DNA of 64,000 bases from CAXXHQ01 sp963665265 (GCA_963665265.2 OY762224.2:1736001-1800000), one strand, 5' to 3'; numbered from the stretch's first letter, positions 18,542-27,372 are shown. Notes: generated by a model from the sequence alone, not told the origin. Numbers and translations: made by a program.

Positions 18542-19753
18542 CGAACCCTTTTTCACCGTCCAGCGCTTGAATAAGCCGCTTATGGACGATTTCTGGCTTC
18601 CTTCGTCCTCGGGCGTTTCCGGCTCGCCGCATAGAGTGCGTGCCAAATCGACGATCGCGTGCGTGATCGCCGCCTTCGGCGCTTGATCGACCAACGGAAC
18701 CCCGTTATTTCGCGCATCGATCATCGTGCGGAAATCGTTCGGCAATTGCCAAAAAATGTCTTTGCCGATCGTCTCCTCGGCTTTCTTCTGCGTGATTTGG
18801 CCCGAATCCAGACCGACTCGGTTGATGATGATCTTCACCTTTTCGGCGATCCCTTCCATGCTGCCGAACGACATCATTAACCGTACCACGTTTCGTAAGC
18901 AAGGGAGATCGAGCTGCGTCGTCAATAGAATGTGATTCGCCATCTCCAAGGCGACCATGTCGATGGCCGTATAGCCCTTCGAAAGATCGATCACCAAATG
19001 AGTGAACGTCGCCTTCATCAGACCAATCACGCGCTGCAAGTCGTCCGGCGCGATCAGGCCGATGTCTTCGAGTTGAACCGGTCGAGGCAGCAAATACAGC
19101 CCCGAAGCGTGCTTCGTCAGCGAACGTTTCAACAGCGTGAAGTCTAATCGCGTGACGTTTTGCGCCACGTCGACCAGCGTATAGTCCGGAATAGTGTCTA
19201 AAAAGACGTCGGCGTCGCCGAGACAAAGGTCTAAATCGACCAGCGCAACCGAGTTTTTTTCGTTTTTCGCCAGTGAGCAGCCCAAGTTGACGGCCAAGCT
19301 AGTCGTCCCGACGCCGCCGATCGCGCCCGCCACCGCGATCACTTGGCAGCCGCGAGGTTTGTTTTCGCCGTGCCCGAACCGCCGTTCGCTTATTCGGCTC
19401 AGCGCGCCGAGCAAATCTTCGATGCGAACCGGCTGAGTCAGAAACTCCTTGGCCCCCGATCGCAACGCCTGCAAAATCAAGCTGCCGTCGTTCGACGAAC
19501 TGATGACCAACACCGCGCAGTCCGGCGAAGTCGTCGATAGCTTACGAACCAACTCCAAACCCTTTTGCGGATCGGAGTCGATCGCGACCATGCCGATCTC
19601 CGGATGCGTTTGCGCCACCACGTCCGAGAAGAATTCATACCGCGAGCATTCCGCTTCCAGCCAAATCATGTCCATGCCCAACAACATGCTCTTCAGCGCG
19701 TCGCGCTGCGAGTCGTTGGGATCGACGATGGCTAACCGAAGGACGTTGCTCAT
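18539..19753 (-). CDS. tadZ: Pilus localisation ATPase TadZ/CpaE
   Basis: A 404-residue protein with an N-terminal receiver-like domain (LRLAIVDPNDSQRDALKSML; SPDCAVLVISSSN; GAKEFLTQPV) followed by a MinD/ParA-type domain. The P-loop is the deviant form GAIGGVGTTSLAVNLG: the signature lysines of MinD are replaced, as is usual for TadZ. LVDLDLCLGDADVFLD and HLVIDLSKGY are the matching strands. TadZ positions the Tad machine at a pole or patch. The receiver domain appears atypical (VDPND instead of the acidic pair), so phosphorylation is doubtful. Confidence 0.95.
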   Translation of the reverse strand: MSNVLRLAIVDPNDSQRDALKSMLLGMDMIWLEAECSRYEFFSDVVAQTHPEIGMVAIDSDPQKGLELVRKLSTTSPDCAVLVISSSNDGSLILQALRSGAKEFLTQPVRIEDLLGALSRISERRFGHGENKPRGCQVIAVAGAIGGVGTTSLAVNLGCSLAKNEKNSVALVDLDLCLGDADVFLDTIPDYTLVDVAQNVTRLDFTLLKRSLTKHASGLYLLPRPVQLEDIGLIAPDDLQRVIGLMKATFTHLVIDLSKGYTAIDMVALEMANHILLTTQLDLPCLRNVVRLMMSFGSMEGIAEKVKIIINRVGLDSGQITQKKAEETIGKDIFWQLPNDFRTMIDARNNGVPLVDQAPKAAITHAIVDLARTLCGEPETPEDEGSQKSSISGLFKRWTVKKGS

Positions 19754-19908
19754 GGCGGGCGAAATCGATTTCTGGTAAGGGCTGCGCTCGTAAAACGCCT
19801 AACGCGGCAAAGGCGATTTCTTCGTCTTCTCGACCCGAAATCGCCTTTGTGCAGTTTTAGGATATGAAAATATAGCTTAGGCTTTAGCCCTAATCCGCTA
19901 TTTCCTCG

Positions 19909-21633
19909 TTAGTACCCCACCGGTCCGATAAACCCGGGCGCTCCGTCGGGAGATGCCGTCGCCCCGGTCGGGGCGCTCCCCGACGCTTTATTCCCGTCGT
20001 AGCGATTAGTCGGGCGACGAGTCATTTGAATCGGTTGCTTCCCCCCGTTCGACTTGCTCGAAGGATCGGGAGCTTCTATCTGCTCCGGACCGATCATGCC
20101 CGGCGCCGATTGCGTGTTCGGCGTTTTATCCGATGTCGATGACTTGTAGTTCGGGCAGCAATTCGGCGTCTCCAAATGACCCTTCATATAGAAGTCCCAG
20201 TCGTTCGGCGAAGTCGTCTGCATGCCGGGTCCGCATTGCGGAACTTGTTCCGCGTCCATCGCTTCGACCAACTCCGGCGTCACCATAATCAATAACTCGA
20301 CTTCGTTGATCTCTTCTTTCACCTTGCGGAAAGGCAAGCCGATGTACGGAACTTCGCTGATCCACGGCAATCCGTAGTTCACCGAGGCCGCTCGCTGTTG
20401 AACTAACCCCGCCAAAGCCAGCGTTTGACCGGCGTTCATTTCGACCGCCGTGTCGGCGTCACGGCTGCGAATCGAAGGCAATACCGTGCCCCCCACCGTC
20501 ACCGTATTCGAGTAGTCCAACTCGCTTATGTTCGGACGAACTTCCAATCGCAACCGACTCCCGCCGAGGATGATCGGAACGAACTGAATGTTCGTGCCGT
20601 ACTTCTTCCACTCGGCGCTCGGCGTCCCCGTCGATCCCACTTGCGGAACCGCGATTTCGCCGCCGCTATTGAACGTCGCCGGGCGCCCGTTGATCGTCAC
20701 CAACGTCGGCTCGGCCATCACCTTCATCAAGTTGTCTTGCCGTAACGCGTCCAAAACCGCGAAAAATGAATTGTTTCCGCTCACCACCCCGAACGAAAAC
20801 GTCGTCGGCGAAGTTGTGCGGGTAACGAGCTGTTGAGATGGATTGCCGACCCATTGGTCCGGTGCGTGATCTTGTAATAACCCGTTCAAACCAGAAACAA
20901 GTCCGGAACTCCCCGACATCTGCGCGAAGTCCATCCCCATCTTCCGCAACTTCGTGCGCGAAACTTCCATCACTTTGACGTGCAAAAGAACTTGCTGCAC
21001 GCCGCTGACCGTCATGTTGTTCAGCACTTTCGGATAGTATTCCTCGGCCACCCGAACGATCCGTTCCACTTCCTCCGGCTTACTCACGAAGCCCGAGATC
21101 ATTACCGACTGGCCGACCGGCGTGACTTTCAAGGCGGAACTGGGGAACGACGACTTTAAAAGCATGTCCAACTCGCTGGCGTCGCCGATTATCAAAACGT
21201 CAACCGTGTACAGCTTTTGATCTTCCCCCCACAGATTCACTTGCGTGACGCCCGTCGCTTTCGCGCTAATTTGAATTTGATTCGGCGAAAGGGGAGTTAT
21301 TTCGAGGAGGTCGGGATTGTTGACCTGCGCTTGCGGTATCTTCTGCCCCATCGTCAAAATGCGGCTGCTGTGCACCGTCATTTCAAGCCGCTCGTTCGTC
21401 TGACGAATCTCAAAATTCAAAGATGGCTTTGCGGTCGGATTCGTCGGTGCGGCATTCGTCGCCGATGCGGATGCGGCCGGAGGAGGCGGTGGCTGTTGGC
21501 CCCAAACCGTCGATGCGATCCCGATTGCCACTATCCATGCGGCGAACGCCCCCATCGATTTATGAGACTCGAGCTCGCGTGAGAATATGCGAACCGTATC
21601 GCCGAGTAGCGTCAAAGCGTGCTTGCGGACCAT
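19909..21633 (-). CDS. cpaC: Tad secretin RcpA/CpaC
   Basis: A 574-residue outer-membrane secretin through which the Flp pilus leaves. Features in order: signal peptide (WIVAIGIASTVWG), a Pro/Ala linker, the pilus-type N domain (MTVHSSRILTMGQKIPQAQV), a BON-like segment (VMISGFVSKPEEVERIVRVA), then the secretin core with LLHVKVMEVSR, a VMAEPTLVTINGRPATFNSGGEIAVPQ motif and LALAGLVQQRAA, and LLIMVTPELVEA at the end of the barrel. A Pro/Ser/Gly-rich tail of about 110 residues follows and looks disordered. Downstream neighbours encode TadZ, TadA, TadB and TadC. Confidence 0.96.
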   Translation of the reverse strand: MVRKHALTLLGDTVRIFSRELESHKSMGAFAAWIVAIGIASTVWGQQPPPPPAASASATNAAPTNPTAKPSLNFEIRQTNERLEMTVHSSRILTMGQKIPQAQVNNPDLLEITPLSPNQIQISAKATGVTQVNLWGEDQKLYTVDVLIIGDASELDMLLKSSFPSSALKVTPVGQSVMISGFVSKPEEVERIVRVAEEYYPKVLNNMTVSGVQQVLLHVKVMEVSRTKLRKMGMDFAQMSGSSGLVSGLNGLLQDHAPDQWVGNPSQQLVTRTTSPTTFSFGVVSGNNSFFAVLDALRQDNLMKVMAEPTLVTINGRPATFNSGGEIAVPQVGSTGTPSAEWKKYGTNIQFVPIILGGSRLRLEVRPNISELDYSNTVTVGGTVLPSIRSRDADTAVEMNAGQTLALAGLVQQRAASVNYGLPWISEVPYIGLPFRKVKEEINEVELLIMVTPELVEAMDAEQVPQCGPGMQTTSPNDWDFYMKGHLETPNCCPNYKSSTSDKTPNTQSAPGMIGPEQIEAPDPSSKSNGGKQPIQMTRRPTNRYDGNKASGSAPTGATASPDGAPGFIGPVGY

Positions 21634-21737
21634 CCTTGGTTCCTTTCATTTCCTCGACCGCGTTTCTCACGGCCGCGAAACGTTCATCCTCATATCTTTA
21701 GCCGCGACCCGTAAGCGAGTCGCTTGCTTCTCTTATT

Positions 21738-21795
21738 CGTTACCCAGGCTCCGCCTGGCAACTGCATCCTCGTTCCCAGGCTCTGCCTGGGAACG
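21738..21795. repeat. Two tandem CCCAGGCTCTGCCTGGG-type palindromes
   Basis: CGTTCCCAGG-ctctg-CCTGGGAACG (21771-21795) is a perfect hairpin. A slightly decayed sister (TACCCAGG-ctccg-CCTGGCA, 21738-21762) precedes it. They lie between cpaB and cpaC. I recall this palindrome as a dispersed intergenic repeat in several phyla. No T run follows on either strand, so it is not a standard terminator. Confidence 0.75.
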
Positions 21796-21801
21796 CCATC
21801 T

Positions 21802-23250
21802 CTATTTCTTTTCCGTCGTCGGTTCCGGCGGCACTTCCAACGTCGGTAACGCGGGACCCGAGTTCGTCGTCTTCGCTTCCGATTTCGACGTTTCGTTCGT
21901 CGATTCGCTCGGCGTTATACCCGGTGCAGGCGCCACGTCGATCGGACCGAACTTACTCGTCTTCTCTTCACGCGGTTCGTTCGATTCCGGTTTCGTCTCT
22001 TTTGTTTCTTTCGCCTCTTCCGGCGGAGCGCTGTCCGGAGTCAATGCGTCCGCGGCGTTTTCCGTCGGAGTCGTCGCCGGCTCGTCTTTTGGTTGAGTCG
22101 CCGTCGGATTCTTCGCCGTGCCGGTTCCGCTCTTCGCGCCCCCCGTAGGCTTGCCCGTCGATTTCGCCGACGACTTGCCGCTCGCCGGTTTCCCGGCCTT
22201 GCCGCTCGTGCCGCTCTTTGAAGTCGTCGACGGCGTCGCCGACGGAGTCGCTTGCGTCGAGCTAACCTGCCGCCAATTGCCGCCGGCCGCGCTCTGCGCT
22301 TTTTCCGATTCCAAAACGACTTCGTCAACGCCTTCCGGCTTCAAAATTCGCACCGTCCAGGTGTCAGGCTTCGGCGGTGCTTGCGCAGGTTGCTCCTGAG
22401 TCGCCAGCTTATCGCGAACCGTATTCAAAAAGTCGATAAAGCCCGGCTTTTTCTCGGCCGGAACCTCGGCGGCGACCTTTTGACCCTTCATTAACGACTC
22501 GTCGCCGCGTTTGCCCTGGTCCGAAAGACCAAGCAACTCCAACGGCTTCGCGTCCGATACCTCGGCCTTCTCGTCGTCTTCCGGACTTCGCATCACAAGG
22601 CGTATCTTGCCTAATTCGCTCGCCAAAGCGATCTTCGCCGCTTGCTGCGGAGTCGCCAGCAACGAAATCGTCTTCGCGACGATCGTCTTGTCTTTTTCTT
22701 TTTCCCGTTCCAAATCAACCACTTCGTTAACCGCGAAAACTTTCACGTCTTGCAGTATCGTGCGGGTTGTCGTCTCCGGAATGCCGCGCTGTTTGTCCTC
22801 GACCAAGTACACCATCACGTCAACTCGATCGCCGGGCAAAATCAAGCCCGGGCCGCCTATCACGCTGTCCACGCGCACCGTGACCACTCGATATCCCTTC
22901 GGAATCACCGAGCTGGCCCCTTGTTCGCTGGCCCCTTTGCTCAACAACTTGTTTTGCAAAACCGGTTCGCCCGGATAAAGCCGCGTCCGAACGCGCCGAC
23001 CTTCTATGTCTTCGATCTTCGATATCGCGCCCGGCGGAACTTTGTCCTTCGGCCAAGGCTCCAGCTTCAACATCTGCGCCGACAACGGTTCGCCAAGCGG
23101 AATCTCCATCGTCGCCACGAATACCGCTTGCGTCTCGCCCGGCAGACGCGGCTCCGTGTTACGCTTCGCCATGACTTGCGTAATGCCGATCGAGGCCACT
23201 AAACCGCAGCCTAAAGCGAGCATCAGCATTGCTAAAGATTTGGCGCGCAT
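21802..23250 (-). CDS. cpaB: Tad pilus assembly protein CpaB/RcpC
   Basis: A 482-residue protein. It opens with a membrane/signal helix (LAMLMLALGCGLVASIGITQV), then the SAF domain (VFVATMEIPLGEPLSAQMLKLEPWP, and RVRTRLYPGEPVLQNKLL), then the RcpC core (GYRVVTVRVDSVIGGPGLILPGDRVDVMV and LLATPQQAAKIALASELGKIRLVMR). The last 200 residues are a Lys/Ser/Thr/Pro/Glu-rich low-complexity tail, longer than in typical CpaB. It probably acts at the secretin in the periplasm and may bind peptidoglycan. Confidence 0.95.
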   Translation of the reverse strand: MRAKSLAMLMLALGCGLVASIGITQVMAKRNTEPRLPGETQAVFVATMEIPLGEPLSAQMLKLEPWPKDKVPPGAISKIEDIEGRRVRTRLYPGEPVLQNKLLSKGASEQGASSVIPKGYRVVTVRVDSVIGGPGLILPGDRVDVMVYLVEDKQRGIPETTTRTILQDVKVFAVNEVVDLEREKEKDKTIVAKTISLLATPQQAAKIALASELGKIRLVMRSPEDDEKAEVSDAKPLELLGLSDQGKRGDESLMKGQKVAAEVPAEKKPGFIDFLNTVRDKLATQEQPAQAPPKPDTWTVRILKPEGVDEVVLESEKAQSAAGGNWRQVSSTQATPSATPSTTSKSGTSGKAGKPASGKSSAKSTGKPTGGAKSGTGTAKNPTATQPKDEPATTPTENAADALTPDSAPPEEAKETKETKPESNEPREEKTSKFGPIDVAPAPGITPSESTNETSKSEAKTTNSGPALPTLEVPPEPTTEKK

Positions 23251-23344
23251 AACATGTATCCCTCAACCCGATCCCCGCCCGAAAGTTTCTCTCGGGCTAT
23301 CTTGTTCCCGGCTCTTCCTTGAAGTACGTTATTCTCCGTCCGTC

Positions 23345-23857
23345 TCACTTCACCGTCTCGCGACGCATCACCGTCGATGCGCTCAACGTCTGCGAATACA
23401 TCGGGTGCGGTACCCAACTAACCGCCGTCGAGGCGATCGTCACCGTTACCGTCACCGGTTCGCCGTAGCCGGCCGTCGTCGGCTCCGTCGGCGTCGTCGT
23501 TACCGTCGCGCCGTGTATCCCGCAACTCGTTAAATACGTGTTCACTTGCTTGACCACGTCCGCTTTCGTCGTGCCGTCTAGCACGGCGATCCGGGCGCCC
23601 TCGCGCGAGGCGTTCGTCAGCGATTGCTTGACCATCACCATGCGCCCGATTTCTATCATTCCAAGCACGAGCAAGAAAAATAGCGGCGCGATGAGCGCAA
23701 ACTCTACGGCAGCTACTCCTCGTCGTTTTTTTCGGCACAAGCGGCAAACTTTCTCTAGCCTTACCTGCTCCGGAAGGCATTTTCCTGAAAAATCGCTCAA
23801 GAAACCCTCTGGTGGCGCGTTAGAAAATGTCGCTTTGGGTAAAATGGGCAGTCTCAT
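23345..23857 (-). CDS. tadE: TadE-like pseudopilin
   Basis: A 170-residue minor pilin-like protein. A basic leader of about 47 residues ending in KKRRG precedes the pilin-type helix VAAVEFALIAPLFFLLVLGMIEIGRMV, with Glu at +5 after the cleavage Gly, then the TadE signature NASREGARIAVL. Its ATG overlaps the cpaA stop (TAATG), showing translational coupling. The leader is longer than usual. The overlap favours this start, though a later ATG is not available before the helix. Confidence 0.93.
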   Translation of the reverse strand: MRLPILPKATFSNAPPEGFLSDFSGKCLPEQVRLEKVCRLCRKKRRGVAAVEFALIAPLFFLLVLGMIEIGRMVMVKQSLTNASREGARIAVLDGTTKADVVKQVNTYLTSCGIHGATVTTTPTEPTTAGYGEPVTVTVTIASTAVSWVPHPMYSQTLSASTVMRRETVK

Positions 23858-24429
23858 TAGATCGTCCTCGTCCAGATGGCAAATGCAAAGTAGGCTATCG
23901 TCCCGATCGCTATCGGAATGCCGTACGGAAGCAAAAGCATCGTGCTCTTACGATCGGCGGCGATCGCGGAAAGCTGATTCGGGTCGCGGACAATTAAAAT
24001 CTCTTGCACTATGGTCCAGAATTGCATCGAGTGGTGTTGCCACTTCTTCTTCGCCAACGCCATGATGATCGCCATCACCGCCCCGATCAAAGCCGATAGG
24101 CAGAAGGCGTAAAACGTCGTGGTTCCCCATACCCAGGCTCCCACGCCGGCCAACAACTTCACGTCGCCGGCTCCCATGCCGCCTATCGAATACGCCGGCA
24201 ATAACAACGCCAACCCGACCAGCGTCCCGCATAAGCTCCAACCCAGTCCCGACCAACCGGCGACGTAGGCGCTATAAACCCAGCCCGAAATGATGAACGG
24301 GAACGTAATCCAATTCGGTACCTTCAGCTTCCAACCGTCGATCACCGCGGCGAAAACCAATACGGCGCTGACGAAAAGAATATGGGCGTAGTTCGTATAA
24401 GTGAGCGTGAAAAATTGCTCAAGCGACAT
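23857..24429 (-). CDS. cpaA: Prepilin peptidase CpaA/TadV
   Basis: A 190-residue aspartic membrane protease of the A24 family that cleaves the Flp and TadE leaders. The two catalytic aspartates are visible: Asp31 in FAAVIDGWKLKVPNWITF and the GxGD motif in GGMGAGDVKLLAGVGAW. About six hydrophobic segments follow the usual layout. I chose ATG 24429 because GGAGAGAG precedes it; an ATG at 24444 is in frame. The stop overlaps the tadE start. Confidence 0.95.
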   Translation of the reverse strand: MSLEQFFTLTYTNYAHILFVSAVLVFAAVIDGWKLKVPNWITFPFIISGWVYSAYVAGWSGLGWSLCGTLVGLALLLPAYSIGGMGAGDVKLLAGVGAWVWGTTTFYAFCLSALIGAVMAIIMALAKKKWQHHSMQFWTIVQEILIVRDPNQLSAIAADRKSTMLLLPYGIPIAIGTIAYFAFAIWTRTI

Positions 24430-24833
24430 GGGGACTCTCTCCATAAATTACGGCGTTAATGCGAATGATCGCGCAATTCCCTCACGCGATCCGTTTATTT
24501 GCTACCTCATGCAATATGGGTTACGCTGCGCAAAAAGCAAACTCGCAAAAGGATGAGGGATGAAGGTTGAAGGATGAATCCAGCAGCTACTCTGCATGGT
24601 TCCGCTAAACGGCTCCTGTTCAAAACTCCTCTGCGTCCTCCGCGTCTCGGCGGTGAATTATGCGCTTCATCGCGCTCCAAAAACGAAAAATGCAACTGTC
24701 CCCAACGCCCCGACGGCAAATAGGAACAATTGCAATGCGTATTGCCAAATCTCGATAGGAATTGTCGGATACATGTTTGCCTATTTCATCCTTCATCCTT
24801 CATATATTCATCCTTAACTACTCAACCCTACGT
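24430..24833. other. Spacer between flp terminator and cpaA, with TTCATCC-type repeats
   Basis: No gene is seen. A GGATGAAGG-rich run at 24549-24580 is matched by the inverted TTCATCC-rich run at 24784-24813, bracketing about 200 bases. The inner part carries the phrase CTCCGCGTCTCGGCGGTGAA, which resembles dispersed spacer strings I recall from other genomes. A related TTCATCC run lies at 37992-38020. The promoter for cpaA and the downstream tad genes must lie here or read-through from flp must occur. Confidence 0.5.
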
Positions 24834-24875
24834 CAAAAAAAGACCCCTCGGCGAGAAAAACTTCTCGCCGAGGGG
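24834..24875 (-). terminator. Strong terminator of the flp transcript
   Basis: A perfect 12-bp stem CCCCTCGGCGAG / CTCGCCGAGGGG (24844-24855, 24864-24875) with an 8-base loop. On the minus strand it is followed by TCTTTTTTT. It lies 68 bases after the flp stop and should separate abundant pilin mRNA from the rest of the tad genes. Confidence 0.95.
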
Positions 24876-24943
24876 CCAAGTCCGGTTATTGCGGATTTTC
24901 GTTCTGACCTAATTAGGTCAATTGCGCTACGCGCACCGTGCCA

Positions 24944-25123
24944 TTAACCGCCGCCAAGTTTGCTGGAGACGTTCTGGAACGTCGTGTTGGCGTTATTACC
25001 GATAGCGGTAATAGAAGCCAAACAGACGATCACGATGAGCGCGAGCATAACCGCGTACTCAACTGCAGTGGGTCCGTCTTCGGAAACGAGGAAACGATGC
25101 AGTTTCTGAGCAAGCGACTTCAT
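24944..25123 (-). CDS. flp: Flp pilin, major subunit of the Tad pilus
   Basis: A 59-residue prepilin with leader MKSLAQKLHRFLVSEDG, cleavage after Gly, then PTAVEYAVMLALIVIVCLASI with Glu at +5 and Tyr at +6. It ends with a short hydrophilic tail (NNANTTFQNVSSKLGGG). The start is ATG 25123, with GGAGG five bases ahead; a longer in-frame ATG at 25135 lacks such a site. It heads the Tad gene cluster, is followed by a strong terminator and is preceded by a c-di-GMP riboswitch about 190 bases upstream. Confidence 0.96.
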   Translation of the reverse strand: MKSLAQKLHRFLVSEDGPTAVEYAVMLALIVIVCLASITAIGNNANTTFQNVSSKLGGG

Positions 25124-25310
25124 AAAATCCTCCATTCCAGTTTTGGTCCCCTCGCCGGGAACTTATCCGGAACTTGAAATTAAAGTGGGCCCCGCGAGCA
25201 AACGTCGAAGATCTTGTCTATCGACGCCGGCCTGCGATATTACCCTCGGGAACCCGAAAACTAGTAAATAAACTAGCCTCCGTCCTCGCATGCAGCCGTT
25301 ATGGCATCAC

Positions 25311-25390
25311 CCATTCGGCAACCTGGCTGCCGACGTCTCCGCCGGCCCGTGGCTTTGCGTCCCGGCCTTGCGACCGGTTTGCCTTTATCG
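25311..25390 (-). ncRNA. Cyclic-di-GMP-I (GEMM) riboswitch upstream of flp
   Basis: On the minus strand the sequence carries the GEMM-I signature blocks in order: GGCAAACC (complement of 25376-25383), a stem CCGGUC/GGCCGG closed by a GCAA tetraloop (25368-25371), GACGCAAAGCC (25351-25361), a second hairpin GCCGGCG-GAGA-CGUCGGC (25329-25346), then the closing GGUUGCC (25317-25323) and GAAUG. The base equivalent to G20 of the Vibrio Vc2 aptamer is G, which fits c-di-GMP rather than cGAMP selectivity; that alignment is mine. A possible expression platform is the CTAGT/ACTAG hairpin followed by TTTT near 25258-25276. The only gene downstream in this direction is flp. Confidence 0.9.
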
Positions 25391-25472
25391 AGGATGAAGA
25401 GGCTGCAGGCCTCGCACGACGATTCACTTACCTGAAAAGCACGTCTAGCATGTCTTCCGGCAGAGAAGCGCG

Positions 25473-25499
25473 CCGTGTAACACGGACCGTACGGCCCGT
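25473..25499. promoter_or_regulatory. Overlapping palindromes upstream of the riboswitch
   Basis: CCGTGT-A-ACACGG (25473-25485) is a perfect 6-1-6 inverted repeat. It overlaps ACGGACCGTACGGCCCGT (25482-25499), palindromic except for one pair. They lie about 85 bases upstream of the riboswitch aptamer, where a flp promoter or operator would be expected. No clear -35/-10 pair was found. The rest of 25391-25952 shows no gene. Confidence 0.4.
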
Positions 25500-25952
25500 T
25501 CATGCCTGGCGGACGTTCGCACGTCCAACCTCTAACAGAAACCTATGTCGGATTCCTCCAAAGTCAAATCCGCAGGCTTAAGAAAACTTTAACGGTTCTC
25601 TCCGCTTTTATATATGTGAAAGCAAATTCCCGCTCCGCATGAACCGATCGTAACGATCGCACAAACCCTAAACGCTTATTTTCCGTTACTGACGTATTTC
25701 AAAAAAATTTTTTCTCGTGACGCGTGTCGAGATATTTTTTTTATTTGATTCGCGGATTCGACATGCGCTTCACGCCGGTTAAGCCGATTCTTCCGCCTTT
25801 TTCCCCGCCCGACTACCCGCCTTTGACCTATCCTTGCATAGCGGCGCTCAGTGTTTAGCCGCAAGCCGAAGGCGAGCGCATTATATTTGCTCGCTTTGGG
25901 AACTTTGCCGGTTTGCGCATGTCGAGTTCGTCGCCTCCAGAAGGAATTTCGT

Positions 25953-27182
25953 ATGTCACTCCTCAGATCAAAACGTTCTCCGCGCTGCAACAGCGACGTG
26001 ACGATTAGCGTCGTCCTCCCGATTTACAATGAGATGGAAGCCCTGCCGATCCTCGTCGCGCGGCTTGCCAAAGCCATGTGGACCACTGGCCGACGTTACG
26101 AAATCATCTTCGCCGACGACGGCTCGACCGACGGCTCTTCCAAGATTCTTGACGAGATGGCGGCCGACAATCCGCATCTGCGCGTATTGCACCTTTCACG
26201 CAACTTCGGACGCCAAGCCGCCTTGACCGCCGCAATGGCGCACGCCAAAGGCGACGCGCTCATCGTCATGGACTCCGACTTGCAAGACCCGCCCGAGGTC
26301 ATTCCCGAAATGATCGCTAAGTGGCAAGCCGGCTATGACGTCGTCTACGCCATGCGCGAAAAATGCAAAAAATCGGTCGCAAAACGCTGTTTCGTCGCCG
26401 GTTTCCGAAAAATATTATCGCGGGTCGCCTCGAGTCCGATCTTGGCCGAGGCCGACGAATTCGGTCTCATCGATCGCCGAGTCGCCAACGATCTATTAAG
26501 GATGCGCGAAAGGGATCGTTATTTCCCCGGCATGCGCTCCTGGGTCGGCTATAAGCAAATTGGCGTTCCCGTCGAATTTACCCAGCGCTACGACGATCAT
26601 CCTCGCATCACCGTCCGCGGACTTTTGCGACTCGCTCAAACGGCCGTGTTTTCGTTCTCCAAGCTTCCGCTCAACCTCTTCCATGCGGTCGGCCTTATCG
26701 CCGTCCTTTCGTTCATCGGACTTGGCGCGATTTCAATTTTTCACCTAACGTTTGCCGCTTCGTCGTTGCCCGCTTGGTTTTCGCCCGCCCTCATCGGAAG
26801 TTTTTTCGCCGCCCTCAACGCCCTGGGCATCTCCGTCCTCGGCGAATATGTCGTCCGAATCTACGATCAAGTTCGTTCCCGCCCCGTTTACCTCGTCGAG
26901 CGAACCGTGAATGTTGATCTAAGGGAAACCGTCGAGAATCAGCAAAGCGAGAAGAAAGCCTCGCCTCCGCCACTCAAGGCCATGCCGATAGCCGCCGAGG
27001 ACTCTTTCGTCGGCGACGAACCGTATCTCGAACTAGTCGAAACGACGAACGACTTGCTCCGCGAGGCGAAAGCCGTCCAAGTGCCGGCCCCGCTCGCAAC
27101 CGTCGCCGTGGTCGATCAAAGTTTTGAAGAAGAACGCGCAAGAATCCTCGCCGGTCGAGAATTCGATAACCAAATGGAATAG
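25953..27182 (+). CDS. DPM1-like family 2 glycosyltransferase, membrane-bound
   Basis: A 409-residue glycosyltransferase of the polyprenyl-phosphate type (GtrB/DPM1 group), which moves a sugar from a nucleotide donor to a lipid phosphate. The GT-A domain starts with TISVVLPIYNEMEALPILVARL and has DDGSTDGS, the DxD-type VMDSDLQDPPEVIPEM and RDRYFPGMRSWVGY. Two membrane segments follow (LIAVLSFIGLGAISIFHL and FSPALIGSFFAALNALGISVLGEYVVRIY). A cytoplasmic tail of about 110 residues rich in Glu, Pro and Ala is unusual. ATG 25953 has AGAAGGA in front and is preferred to 25851. Confidence 0.94.
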   Translation: MSLLRSKRSPRCNSDVTISVVLPIYNEMEALPILVARLAKAMWTTGRRYEIIFADDGSTDGSSKILDEMAADNPHLRVLHLSRNFGRQAALTAAMAHAKGDALIVMDSDLQDPPEVIPEMIAKWQAGYDVVYAMREKCKKSVAKRCFVAGFRKILSRVASSPILAEADEFGLIDRRVANDLLRMRERDRYFPGMRSWVGYKQIGVPVEFTQRYDDHPRITVRGLLRLAQTAVFSFSKLPLNLFHAVGLIAVLSFIGLGAISIFHLTFAASSLPAWFSPALIGSFFAALNALGISVLGEYVVRIYDQVRSRPVYLVERTVNVDLRETVENQQSEKKASPPPLKAMPIAAEDSFVGDEPYLELVETTNDLLREAKAVQVPAPLATVAVVDQSFEEERARILAGREFDNQME

Positions 27183-27204
27183 AGGGATTCCGTGTGGCGC
27201 AACT

Positions 27205-27288
27205 TCTGTAGGAAATGCCCTCTGTTCTAATTTCTGTAGGAAATGCCCTCCGTGGCGTTCCGCCGTAGGGTGCGTGCTCGCACGCGCC
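27205..27288. repeat. Cluster of short direct repeats and GTAGGG palindromes
   Basis: TTCTGTAGGAAATGCCCTC occurs twice 27 bases apart (27205-27223, 27232-27250). The second runs into CCGTGGCGTTCC, making a decayed GGAACGCC/GGCGTTCC hairpin. Next to it GTAGGGT is followed by GCGTGC-TC-GCACGC (27272-27285). These are members of a dispersed family seen also at 34602, 38159, 43028, 51665, 53756, 53797 and 57257. No gene lies between 27183 and the tRNA. Confidence 0.75.
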
Positions 27289-27345
27289 AACCGAAAATCA
27301 GATAATCCGACCGCCGTCGATTTCCGTCAACTCCCTACTTGCGAC

Positions 27346-27372
27346 ATTAGCGTCAATTAGTGCAGATTAGTG
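27346..27372. repeat. ATTAG ten-base-period repeat
   Basis: ATTAG-cgtca-ATTAG-tgcag-ATTAG repeats with a 10-base step. An inverted partner (CTAAT units, same step) lies at 57021-57045. Confidence 0.65.

Noticed and set aside
21771..21795. Terminator after cpaB
   Set aside because: Perfect hairpin but no T run on either strand; it matches a dispersed repeat instead.
25174..25581. 135-codon plus-strand frame between flp and the glycosyltransferase
   Set aside because: It covers the riboswitch on the opposite strand; the open frame is an effect of the structured GC-rich RNA.
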